33,418 nt of DNA from Elysia marginata (GCA_019649035.1 BMAT01002136.1:282807-316224); one strand, 5' to 3'; shown: positions 11,885 through 21,497, counted from the first letter of the stretch. Numbers and translations are program-made. The notes: generated from the sequence alone by a model not told the origin.

Positions 11885-13174
11885 TTATAAATTGCTAGAC
11901 TCTGGGCCACAACTACTCAACGGTGCTAATAGTGTCGATGATGGTGAAGGGGAGGACAGAGATGATGGCATAGAGGTGGATGAGACCAATAGTTCATGTT
12001 CGAATTTATCCAACTCCAAATCGATCTCGGTCTCCTCGAGAATGACGTCACCCTCCTCTGTCGAGCATGTTGAGGAAGCTGGCCTCGAACCGGCACCCTC
12101 ATCGATAAGGTTTATTATAGCCGGTTCACTATCACTTACAGTCCGCTCTGTGCACGAAAGTTTACCATCATTTTCGACATATCGAACAACTTCCTGCAAA
12201 GGAATTTGGTTAGTATTTTTCCTTGCTTTATCTTTGTTTGATAATGGAAGAGCAGGCACGTGTTTCAAACGGGTAGTCTTTTCTTTGTCTTTAGAAGGTT
12301 CCGAAAACCAATGGATTGAATCGGGATCTCTGGGGATGCAGACTGCTGCTTCCAATTCGGAAGAAAGAGACTCTTCACTTTCCAGATGCCTAGAGTTAAC
12401 GCCCATGTGGACGCCGCGAGCCGAGCGAGGTAGACTGTTGGTGGTGGCGTAGTCACAAGTTTGGTGCTCTGACTTGGTGCATTCTTCAGCTGACTTTGAT
12501 CTTCGTTTCCGCTTGCTGTGAGGAAGCATAGCCAGCGGCAGGTTATATTCATTTGTTGCTTGTGCGCTGTTGAAGCCTGAGACACTCGGCTGGCTAACCA
12601 CAGGACGTATGAAAAACTTTTCAGAGGCAATGTCTCGGCCTGCTGTCTCCGACTCACTTCTCTTCAGAGCAGGGCGTTTTGTTCGCACTGCGCATTCACT
12701 ATGGGAAACCTTGTTAAGAACGACACGAGGAGACTTTGCCTTCCCACTGGTTAGAAATGCATCGACTGGCACCGAGGCTTGGCCATGTTTACCACTTTTA
12801 CCCTGGGAATTATTACTTTTACCCTGGGAATTACCACTTTTGCTGGAAATGGCCGAACTGAGAGCGCAAACCTCAGCACTGCTGCTTTTGCCGCTGGCTA
12901 GTCTAACCACTGTATCCGCACAGATCCGGCCTGGAAGGGTGCCGGTCTCTGGGCGAAACCCACGTTTATTTAAAGGAGTGTTTTTGGATATCACACCAGC
13001 AACCGCAAAGGTCTCAAGTTTTGAAAGTTTTTTATCATGACTGGCTAAGGCTGCCATACTGAGTTGACCTTGAGGTAAGGAGTTTTGTCGCATTAGAAGG
13101 CTCAAATTGGGTGCTATGCTCTGACCACACCTTCTTTTTTTCTCGCCAGGGCACCCCTTGTTAGCTCCTTTGCT
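11885..13174 (-). CDS. Gene 1 exon 7, long C-terminal exon
   Basis: Acceptor TATCTTCCACAG|AGCAAAGG; ends at TAA (11885-11887). It encodes 429 residues of low-complexity, Ser/Lys/Glu-rich sequence: KKRR, the duplicated NSQGKS motif, KRKRRSKSAEE, and a C-terminal acidic run EEGDVILEETEIDLELD. The frame stays open over 1.29 kb in an AT-rich genome, which argues for real coding. The plus-strand frames of 191 and 156 codons are shadows. Confidence 0.85.
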   Translation of the reverse strand, partial: SKGANKGCPGEKKRRCGQSIAPNLSLLMRQNSLPQGQLSMAALASHDKKLSKLETFAVAGVISKNTPLNKRGFRPETGTLPGRICADTVVRLASGKSSSAEVCALSSAISSKSGNSQGKSNNSQGKSGKHGQASVPVDAFLTSGKAKSPRVVLNKVSHSECAVRTKRPALKRSESETAGRDIASEKFFIRPVVSQPSVSGFNSAQATNEYNLPLAMLPHSKRKRRSKSAEECTKSEHQTCDYATTNSLPRSARGVHMGVNSRHLESEESLSSELEAAVCIPRDPDSIHWFSEPSKDKEKTTRLKHVPALPLSNKDKARKNTNQIPLQEVVRYVENDGKLSCTERTVSDSEPAIINLIDEGAGSRPASSTCSTEEGDVILEETEIDLELDKFEHELLVSSTSMPSSLSSPSPSSTLLAPLSSCGPESSNL

Positions 13175-16100
13175 CTGTGGAAGATACAACATGGTCTGAA
13201 TATCGAATTTCTCGATAAGTGATCTTCTTATATTTTTTTGTAATAAAAAGTACGATTTTTGAAACAAGCACAACTTACTTCTATCTTATACTTAATGTTA
13301 ATTACACACCTACCAAAAACATCGGCATTACAATGATATGGAACAATTTGTGATGCTTCGTCTGTACAAATGGGACATAAAATTAAGAGCAAACAACTTT
13401 TATTTATTTTTTCACTATATTTGTATATTGACAAAAAAATAGACCGACCTTTTCCGGCTTAGGAATGCGAGGTTTGGTACTGCTGCTGTTACTGCTACTG
13501 CTACTGCCGATTCTTGCCCTGAGATTAGCGTCATCACAACTGATGCTTCTGTTGAATTTCTTCCTCCCAGGTTTAGCGGGTATGGCTTGCCTTACGCCGC
13601 TGCTAGCACGTAAAGCATCGCCCATTGCTTCCGACGTGTTCTTTCTATCTTTGCTTTGATTTCTTTTCTTTCTCCAGCTTGCATGACCAGTGTTATCAAG
13701 TGGAGCTATTTCATCACTTATGCAAGAGCCAAAATCTTTACTGCTAGTGCCAATCATGGCATTTTTATCGCTGATCTTGCTGCTGCTGTTGCTGCTACTT
13801 GCACTTCCGTTGACAGCAGGTTGTTTCTTTGTGACACTGTTCGTAGAATTATTTTTCACGAGGTTTGTGAAAGTTTTGACGTCTATCTCCAGAACGGCAC
13901 GGCGAACACCAAGCTGGTGCCACGACATCGACCTCGCTACATTCTTTTCTTTCGACGTTAATAGAGGCTTTGGGGTGCAGATGCATGGTTGCTGGTAGAT
14001 TAAAACATAGAGAGAAAAGAATGCTTAGGAAAAAAATGTGACCCTAAAACTGTGAGAAAAAGGAAATGAAAAACTTAAAGAAAAAAAGAACCTGAAATTT
14101 TCAAAAAAGTCCAAAACAGTTTGAAAAAAGGCCTCTTTTTTATCGATGACAAGACTCAAACTTTATGCTACATGCACAAAAACCAGTTCCATTCCTTGAT
14201 CAAACTATTTTAAATTGTACATTTGTTAAGACCTATTAACTTTGTACCTCATGTGATTGTATTTGTAATGAATTTTTAATGGATTGTGATGACAGTGATA
14301 CACATTCAATTCGACATTGCCACACAGCCTAAGAGTTAAAAACCGACAAAAGTTGACGGAAATTCCCGAACTTGGTGAAAGAGGTAAAGCAGTATTTTTT
14401 CTTCCTTGATTTTTTTGACACACTTTTTAAGTCATTGATTTGTTTAACTTTTAATGTTTTCAGGTATTTTACAAACAATTGGTGACCCCGAAGACTTATG
14501 ATGTTTTTTAAAATCAGTCTATATGTTTGATCTGGACCAGGGTTAGACAAGTAACAGTTTGCTCCCCCAAATTAACCCCAGATCGAGCTATTTTTCAGCC
14601 TTCTAATTGCACATTGTCCACTGCCACACGAGAAATTTCTGTATTTCGAACCCTCCCCTGGCTAATAATTAAAAGACACTGTTCTTTGTGCCGAGAAGTA
14701 AAACTAGCTATACTGAAATTAAAAAAAGAGTTTCCTTTAATGTGCGTAAGGAGATTTTTTCGCATTGCGCTCATTTATAAAGGAGAAATGTGATTAGCGA
14801 ACGCATTCCAGTCGGCCATGCTGGTAAACACAGACCAGCGTGCCAACAACGATCAGTCAGCCATCTGATGAGGGCAGAGCTACCCGAAACTTATAAGTCA
14901 AGGCAAGGCACAAAATTTAGGTAGATATGACAATCATTACGCTCCATGCCAGAAGTAGAGCACTCTACGAAGTATGTTATTTTACACTTAAAAGGATACT
15001 AGATAAATAGATAGACAGACAGATAAATAGATAGAGAGAGAAGGGAGAGAGAGAGCGAGAGAGAGAGAGAAAGAGAGAAACGTGAATTGTGATATAGAGG
15101 AGGGTGAAACGGTTATAGGAGATAAAAAAATAAAGAGAAGGCGTTGATAGAAAACTCAAAGACAGAATATTAGAACAAACGCAATGTAGATAATACAACA
15201 TCAAAAGTTTTAACCCCCCCCTCTCTCTCAATTTCAATTTTTTGTCGATAGGTAGGGTAATGCATCATTCTCGGGACATGCATCAAACGCTGCTCATTTT
15301 AAGCCAAAATCATGCAGAAATGTTTTTCTCTAAACAGTGAACATAATTTAGCCAGCCTGTGACATGAAATAAAGGGTGAGAGCGACTGAGGGGGATATCG
15401 GTATAGGTCTAGAGGTCGGACCAGGAAAGTAGGGTACGGTAGTAGAAAAACAGGAAAAGGGGGTAAACAGTTTTAAAAATATACGTACTCGTAATATTAC
15501 TTTTTTTAGCTCTATTTGTACTCTTTTCGTTAAAAGTGAGGAAAGATGGAAGATTTTTCAACGACTCTGAAAATAGTTTTTTTTACAGGTGTCTTCGAAA
15601 ATAATAACATGAGTTTTTTCAAAGCGTTTTTTGTCCTCATCCTCCTCTCGATTTCTCTTTCATGCCTAAAATGTCCTATACAATGTTCTCACACGCATGT
15701 TACAGCAGTTGCTGATCCTCAAAGACTATACAACGGAAAAGTACGGTGATACAAATACGCTGGATCAGGGGATAACTCTCATCTTAAATCAGTTTTTAGT
15801 GCTGTTTGACTCTCTCGATCAATTTATTTTTTCACTTCTTTGTCATTGGATGATGTGACTTGGTCTTAATCACGTCCAAGAAAAACTATACACTTTCCAA
15901 CACGGTATAACTCTGTCCCGAACAATTAAAGTGCAGTATGCACAGTTTAAACTACATGAAAGATATTATACTTTGACTGTCCCCGGCATAACTTTACCGT
16001 TGACCCCCGATCTCTTAAATTTTAAGGTGAACTGTTGTAAATATCGTTTTCGGTGCGTTGAATGCAAACAAGTGGGATTTTGTTGACGAGTTATTCCTCT

Positions 16101-19100
16101 CAGTACGTACTCACGGTTAAAACTCCTGTTGACTTTAAATGAGATTTTAAACCAATTTCACTGGCAACGCATATTTTGGGAGGTTTTTTACTATTGAAAA
16201 CTTATAGTATAATCATATTTATCTTGAGTTTTCGCCATGGCCCGCCTCTCTTCAGAAAAATGGCTTGACGATAAATGCACCAGCATGAAGTTCGGAGTTC
16301 CATTTCTCAAGTTCTGAGGCTGTTAAATGTGATTGGATAGACGATTTGAAACTCTTTAAGACGTTTCGTTGCCTCTGGTTCCTAAATAGACCTTTCAAAT
16401 GTAAAGAAATCCATTTTTACTAACTTCATGGAAATCGTTATCAAACTGCTTTTCATATTGCTCAAAACAACCTTGGATACGGTATAATTTGTCAGCCCCA
16501 TTCGTATCCAGCACCTATGAAATGCCAGCAAGATGGCGCCATTTCAACACCTACTTCTGTCCCTTCATCACAGACAGGCCCTATAACGGGCTCACAAACA
16601 CATGTTGTGGACAAGACGACACATTGTTATTTCCCACGAATCAATCAAGAAGATATAAAATGCCATGCGATGCTACTGCATAACGAGTAAGAGGTATTTC
16701 CCAAGATCGGACTTGTTAGAAATGTTGGAAGCGATGACTGGTTGTTAAAAAGCTTTTGATCAAAACAAATGGTGACAATTAGTATAGCCTTGTGAGTTCA
16801 TGAGCTCAATGATGGGCACATTAGATATTGAAGGTGACAATTAAGAACCAAACCGGCATCAAAATAGAGGCAAAATTGTCATATTGTTTGACTAGGTAAA
16901 TAGGCTAGCTTATTTCCATAAAAAAATTGTTTAAAAAAACTAGGATTCAAAGCACCATATTCCATTGTCACAGTTTTACTGTTACTAATCCATAGTGAAG
17001 TTATCTTTGTAAAAATCCAAAGGTTCTCAGAGGTTTTCACTCTGCATTGTTCGTACTGTATTCATAATGGGTGTGTACTTTCTTTTGGGCGCAGGTATGT
17101 AAGTTTCTGTTTCTCTTTTTCTTTATTCCTTGCAAAGCCTGATGTAAGAAAATCATTTCACATGTAAAAACGTTCAAGAGGACCCAAAAGGTCTTAAGCT
17201 ATTTTAGATTATCAGAAAAAAAATAGTTTTATTTCCTTCGATGCTTTTTACTGGTGTGATGATTATTTACGCGTGTTGAATTTCAGTTAGTTCTTTTTCT
17301 ATCAATAGACGATATCCATTAAAAATTCAGCGAGAGTTATCTTTCTTGACTTACTGACATTTCACTAAGTGCTAGCAATGGAGAAACGTAGAGAAACAAA
17401 TGAAAATGCACATATAATAGATGATAAAAAACATTAATTGTTTTGATAAAGTTGATCACATTTGGTCTAAACAATACATTTATTGTTTTTATACATTTTT
17501 TAAAATTTAAAAAAAAAATTTTTTCTACTCACTTTTTTAGCGAAATAAAACTACCTGGATTTTGAAATTTTGCGGTTATTAAGAAAAGAATGTAAGAATG
17601 GACTCGCCATAAAAAAAGTTTTAAACCTGTACTTTGTTATGTTCGTTATACATCATATCTATTTATCTAGATTTATAATTGAAATCTAAAACTACTTCTG
17701 CCTTAGAGGAATCTAGATCTACACAGATTTTGTCTTTTCTTTTCGCCTATCATTAGTTTGCTAATCTAAATCTATAGATTTGCCGAGATTCTATCTATAT
17801 CTACATCGTTAAAATTTTTGCTTTAGAGTGCAAATGAACTGATTCTATCGTCTTTAAAGACAGTTTTAGCAAAAGCTTTGTTGCTTTTCGGAGTCATGTT
17901 CTACTTAGCAGAAAACAAATGCACCGATCATACTATTGAATTGACCTCTGAGCTATCTGGGACGCCTGCAAAATTATTCTAGATAAACAGAGGTGTATTT
18001 TTAACGAATTTTTTTTTTTCAAAATAAGAACATCAAGAAAATTTTGTTCTCCAATAAGATGAAACTATTCAATTTATCAAACTTTGGTGCGTGACCCAAG
18101 AATGATGAATTTTTTTTTATCTAATAGTATAAAGTTGGCATTTTTTAGCCAGCAGATTCTAGCGCATGACAAAAAATGTAATCTTCATTATTTTTTTTTA
18201 AGTAACAAATGTTATTATTCCCATTTTTAAATTTCTATTCCTTTTTACTTATTCTCAACCAGGCCATCAACATTAAAAACAGTAAAAAAATTTTGTACAG
18301 CAAACAGTTATGCGATTATTTTTACCTGTATGTGGTCCTTAGTTTTGGTAGTAAAACAAGGCGCATAATTTTCGCGACGGTGTTTAGAAACATCATCTAT
18401 TAAAAGTCACACTGAGCCCGAATACCGTACAATTAAAGTGAATGATGGTTTGTCGTTAGAATAGTGATGTAAGACATAAAGTATACATTTTTCATTTATA
18501 GACAAGAAATTTTCGGGAAAAAAGAGCTCCTTAAATTTTTATCTTTTAAATAGACAAGTAAGAAAAAAAGCTTAATTCATTAAAAGAAAAGACTGCAGTA
18601 CATTTTTTGGCATGGCCTTACCGATCTTTGCCGGAACAATGTTGGTTCATGCCAGCATCTGTCTGTCTGTGTGCTTGCATCACAAGTGGGTACTTTCTTT
18701 CTCTTGCGCTTCACAAAAATAACATCATCTGTTTTCGATATTTCTGACGGGGACTCGGGCAGGCGCTGTTTTTTGTCCGGTTTCTCTAAAGAACCTGGAG
18801 ACAGTTTGGAACCAACGATAAAACATAATGACATGCTGCAAGTGAAGCCCATTTCTAAACGTTTCAATGATAAATTATTACTGTTTGGGAATCGTTGTAA
18901 AGGACAAAAAATTCTTTGGTAACCCTTAGGCTTTTTTGTAACTAATTTTACAATAAGAACTTCTTCAAGTACGCAGAAAAAATCGTCTAGTTTTTCTCTT
19001 CAAATACTCTTCTTTTCTAATACAAACATTGTATCTGTAGCATTTATAATTTTATGATTTGTGTCAATTTCAGGTTGAATGAGTCGGAAACCGCAAGTTC

Positions 19101-20458
19101 CTTTTTAGAGACAACTCAATTGAAAGGTCTATTTTTTCTTCTTTATTCTTTTTCTTCCAAATCAACAAAAGTGTTGATATCTTTTAGTACAATATTTATA
19201 ATTTTATAGAATTTTCGAAATTTGGAAGCTTAACAGAATGTCTTGCCTGCAACATTTTTGCCTTTGAAGGTACAAAATACGACATCACACTTCTTTAAGG
19301 ATATTTTGAAGGGGTTCTATTAAAATCCCTATCAGTTATTTGGCCCATTGGCTCACTTGTTAAAACTTGATAAATTAAGCATGCTAAAACGTGTCGAGCA
19401 AATGGCAAAGTGTCAATACTGCAGTTTCTGCAGCCAAACTAGAGTCCCTCAGATATTTTTTTAACTGAGCGTGTGAGGAGTGCTGAACTCTCCGTCCTAT
19501 AAACTTGCCTTACTATGAGTTTCTTTCTCTGTTACTTTTACTTCTACGGAGAGACATTGAATTAAACCCTGATCACCTTACTCTTGAGGAAAAAGAAAGC
19601 AAATTCCTTTACAATTAAATCAGATTATGCATGAACGGGCCTTAACGTACTCGCAATACGTTTTCAAGACTGAGCTTTCTTCACATTTGACTTTTTTGAT
19701 TTTATAGAAATCTAAGATCAAGTAAAAAGAAACTACGTCTAAGACTATGGGATTTGATTAACTTGCTTTCTTCTCTCTGTGCACCACAATAACCTGCCTG
19801 AGCAGCTAAGGGAGATTGACTTAGAGAGTGCGTTTGAGATTGATCTAAAGGCTCACCAATTCCAGCAACAATTGTTGAATGGATTCTTTGAATTGCATTT
19901 ATTGTGGATACAAATGTCAACTTAATTTTGGGAAGCAGACTTTCAAAGTTGTGTGGGTATTCAAATTTGTTAGTTATTGTTGCTACTTACGTTTCTGAAA
20001 AGTTTTCACACTCGTAAAAACATTCATGTTTGCTACGGATTCTACAACTTTCTGGTTGTCTAAACTTGAACCACTTAAATGCGATTTCGTTCGCAATGTA
20101 GTGTGCAAAGCGGACGATTTTGTCCTCTGCTAATAGACTTTTGAAATGCAGTTGCGGAAAAACCTGGTCAGCCACTATGGTTGCAAATGGCGTCGCCCAT
20201 GCTTTGTTGATTGCTTTTTTGCGATGAAATTTATCTCCCATTCTAAGTAACATAATAATTTCAATCCAGCGCTTAAGTGGTTGACCTACAATTTAACCCC
20301 TTTCTGAAAATGTACACGTCCTATTACTGCCGACTTTAAACGGCTAAAGCTTCACACAGGAGCTCGGTAGTGTTTTTCTGTTTGTAGTACTTCAAAAGAG
20401 AGAAAATAAGGTCTCTTGTGATGTCCGTACCGTAATACCATTCCGACTTAAGACTCAT
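11885..20458 (-). CDS. Gene 1: uncharacterised 844-residue protein, seven coding exons
   Basis: Coding exons, 5' to 3': 20458-20356, 20285-19991, 19939-19857, 18794-18622, 13991-13449, 13361-13314, 13174-11885. They sum to 2535 nt (845 codons with TAA), and every GT-AG junction keeps phase (1, 2, 1, 0, 0, 0). The ATG at 20458 has A at -3 and an in-frame TGA 33 nt upstream. Residues 1-132 look folded and helical; DLIFSLLKYYKQ and PLKRWIEIIMLLR recall the harmonin-N-like helical fold of harmonin and whirlin (inference). The rest is Ser/Lys-rich and probably disordered, with basic stretches KRKRKK (about 189) and KRKRRSK (about 626) that could be nuclear localisation signals. Two Ser/Asn tracts lie near 280 and 380, and the C-terminus has an acidic patch. 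No catalytic motif is seen, and I do not recognise the family. Weak points: the 70- and 51-nt first introns and the 48-nt microexon. Confidence 0.75.
13314..13361 (-). CDS. Gene 1 exon 6, 48-nt microexon (possible)
   Basis: Bounded by a good acceptor (CCCATTTGTACAG|ACGAAG) and donor (TTTTTG|GTAGGT). Exactly 16 codons in phase 0, so inclusion or skipping both keep the frame between exons 5 and 7. Its translation in that frame (TKHHKLFHIIVMPMFL) is hydrophobic, unlike its neighbours, so it may be optional or false. Confidence 0.45.
13449..13991 (-). CDS. Gene 1 exon 5, serine-rich
   Basis: Very strong acceptor (TTTTCTCTCTATG..TACCAG|CAACC). The donor AAAAG|GTCGGT is less canonical. It encodes 181 residues, phase 0 to 0, including WHQLGVRRAVLEIDVKTF and two Ser/Asn tracts (GSASSSNSSS and SSSSSNSSS) encoded by triplet repeats. 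The opposite-strand frames here are shadows. Confidence 0.85.
13992..14470. other. Gene 1 intron 4, first part: nothing recognised
   Basis: A/T-rich intron sequence without exon or element signals. Confidence 0.5.
14472..14495 (+). other. LTR-retrotransposon primer-binding-site-like sequence
   Basis: TGGTGACCCCGAAG directly after ACAAACAAT resembles a primer-binding site complementary to a tRNA 3' end, placed just after an LTR ending in ACA, as in Ty3-type elements. No second LTR or gag frame could be recognised, so it may be a solo fragment or chance. Confidence 0.35.
14840..14911 (+). ncRNA. Type I hammerhead ribozyme motif (slightly degenerate)
   Basis: All core parts are present in order. 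CTGATGA lies at 14865-14871, stem II GGG/CCC (14872-14874 / 14883-14885) has an 8-nt loop, and GAAA is at 14886-14889. Stem III ACT/AGT (14889-14891 / 14896-14898) has the loop TATA, and the expected cleavage site follows C14899 (GTC). Stem I pairs 14860-14864 with 14900-14904 apart from one A-A mismatch. After an asymmetric internal loop, GTGCC (14840-14844) pairs with GGCAC (14907-14911). Short stem III with open stem I is the layout known from hammerheads carried by Penelope-like retroelements and retrozymes of animals. It lies antisense to gene 1, inside its large intron. Activity is unknown; the mismatch may weaken it. Confidence 0.75.
14997..15080. repeat. GATA/GACA and GA microsatellite
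   Basis: ATAGATAGACAGACAG units grade into a GAGAGA run. A short CT run lies at about 15220-15232. Confidence 0.9.
15081..15889. other. Gene 1 intron 4, no recognised element
   Basis: No exon, RNA or repeat is supported; short open frames only. Confidence 0.5.
15890..16160. repeat. Possible decayed DNA-transposon remnant
   Basis: Contains GGTATAACTCTGTCCC, GGCATAACTTTACCG and, at the right end, TCCTGTTGACTTTAAATGAG followed by TTTCACTGG. This last part resembles the right terminus of the MITE at 3989-4138. A matching left end was not found, so this is tentative. Confidence 0.3.
16161..18621. other. Gene 1 intron 4, last part
   Basis: AT-rich with many T and A runs. The stretch 17655-17815 has several copies of AATCTA and TCTAGAT/ATCTATA, perhaps a decayed short tandem repeat. 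No exon is supported between exons 4 and 5. Confidence 0.5.
18622..18794 (-). CDS. Gene 1 exon 4, basic and DASTQTD segment
   Basis: Acceptor GTCTCCAG|GTTC with a pyrimidine-rich lead, donor AGATCG|GTAAGG. It encodes 58 residues containing KRKRKK, a candidate nuclear localisation signal, then CDASTQTDRCWHEP. An alternative acceptor (TTGCAG at 18834-18839) would extend the exon but breaks phase with exon 3. Confidence 0.75.
18795..19856. other. Gene 1 intron 3
   Basis: Between exons 3 and 4; no further exon or mobile element recognised. Confidence 0.5.
19857..19939 (-). CDS. Gene 1 exon 3
   Basis: Acceptor GAAAG|TCTGC, donor GAATTG|GTGAGC (strong). It encodes about 28 residues with LPKIKLTFVSTINAIQRI. 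The preceding intron is only 51 nt, but its phase (2) fits exon 2 exactly. Confidence 0.6.
19991..20285 (-). CDS. Gene 1 exon 2, helical conserved-looking domain
   Basis: Acceptor TTGTAG|GTCAAC, donor GAAAC|GTAAGT (strong). It encodes about 98 residues, including KRWIEIIMLLRMGDKF, ADQVFPQLHFKSLL and RFAHYIANEIAFKWFKF, a pattern of amphipathic helices. A decayed copy of this exon lies upstream at 20835-21060; its VFPQLHFKSLL core is unchanged, which supports past coding use. Confidence 0.8.
20356..20458 (-). CDS. Gene 1 exon 1 (start exon)
   Basis: Encodes residues 1-34 plus one base and starts MSLKSEWYYGTDITRDL. The donor chosen is T|GTGAAG, because the frame meets TAA 18 nt later and this junction keeps phase with exon 2. 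The bases after the donor still read EALAV in frame. This would fit a helical domain better, so the true junction may differ: the alternative is GCC|GTTTAA joined to AAG|CGCTGG. Confidence 0.6.
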
Positions 20459-20516
20459 TTTGACTAGTTGCAAGACAATTATAGTAAGTCAAGCTAATGA
20501 TACTAACCGGAGGATA

Positions 20517-20635
20517 GGTTGCATTGTGGATTACTGTAGGCGTGATTCAAGATGGCCGCGTGTCGCATGTCACGAACCTTCCCACCCTTGCTTCCTCTGC
20601 TGGTCCTGCGCATGCCTGGAGAGACCGGAAGTAGA
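20517..20635 (-). promoter_or_regulatory. Probable gene 1 promoter: ETS, NRF1, YY1 and ZNF143-like sites
   Basis: Four classic animal core-promoter motifs lie within 120 bases, ending about 60 bases upstream of the gene 1 ATG. They are ACCGGAAGT (ETS/GABP, 20624-20632), TGCGCATGC (NRF1, 20607-20615), CAAGATGGCCGC (YY1, 20548-20559) and, read on the minus strand, CTACAGTAATCCACAATGCA (ZNF143-like, 20520-20539). The stretch is also GC-richer than its surroundings. There is no TATA box, as expected for a broadly expressed gene. Such modules are often bidirectional: a plus-strand frame starts at the YY1 ATG (20552), but it is not supported as a gene. Confidence 0.65.
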
Positions 20636-20834
20636 GAGGTCTGGGAGAGGCTAGGCACACGCACACCTACTGGGCTGAACTCGACACGGTCTGTGCAACA
20701 CAATTATTGCCATGAGGTGATAGGAAGTACGATCGAGACAACAAGGCTGCATGCAAAGATTGATGTTAAACTATGAGGTGGCTACGGACCAATGAATAAC
20801 TTGTTGTTCTTATTCCTTTGTTTGTGGGTAGCTA

Positions 20835-21060
20835 TCTACTTAACCACTTGTATGCTATGCGGACGAAAGGTAATGTGCGGAGCGAACTATTTCGTTCTCT
20901 GTTAATAGACTTTTAAAATGTAGTTGCGGAAAAACCTGGCCAGCCACTTTGGTTACAAAATAGCAGCGCCCATACTTTGTTGATTGTTTTTGTAATAAAT
21001 TGTATCTTCCAATCTCAATAGCGTCATTAATCTTAAGTCAGCGCAAAAATGGTTAAATTG
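20835..21060 (-). pseudogene. Decayed tandem copy of gene 1 exon 2
   Basis: This segment aligns with 20060-20285: shared strings include TTGCGGAAAAACCTGG, TAATAGACTTTT and TTTGTTGATTG. On the minus strand it still encodes VFPQLHFKSLL, but frameshifts and a stop break the rest. Homology extends weakly into the neighbouring intron (CGTTTAAA), so the duplication was genomic, not a retrocopy. The copy lies upstream of the promoter cluster, outside the predicted transcript. Confidence 0.8.
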
Positions 21061-21497
21061 TTAACAATAATTGCCGCAATATTTAAACGGGCATATTAAG
21101 AGAACAAATACAAAACGACACGAAGGCAAAAAAAAATTCTTACTCTATGCAAAGAACGCTGTCACTTACAACTTAATGCTTGGTGCATATAAAGCCTGAG
21201 CAACTGATAGGAACTATCAGATCGCTTTTGGAATAAAAGTGGTGTTAAAAAAATTATTGTGGCTAAAGTCTTACTTGTAAAAGTGAATCATGCAATCTCG
21301 ACGAAAATATGTCCACCTTTTAACATTGTTTGAAATTTTTTGAACATACTGGCAAAAAGTCTGGCAACAGTTCTGTGAATATTTGATGTTATGTAAGTCG
21401 TTTACAGGAATCAATGACATAGAACAATATTGAAATTCACCAACAGTTTGTTTAAAATACAGTTATTCTGACTGTTTAGCTTCTTTCCACAATCTTT
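21061..21497. other. Intergenic spacer between gene 1 and SLC6 gene
   Basis: Both genes run on the minus strand. Nothing else is recognised here. Confidence 0.5.

Noticed and set aside
11877..13040. Plus-strand frames of 191 and 156 codons
   Set aside because: They are antisense shadows of gene 1 exon 7, whose frame is longer and joined in phase to other exons.
20552..20776. Plus-strand 74-codon frame starting at the YY1 motif
   Set aside because: The ATG belongs to the YY1 site and the frame shows no recognisable protein; a divergent transcript remains possible but unsupported.
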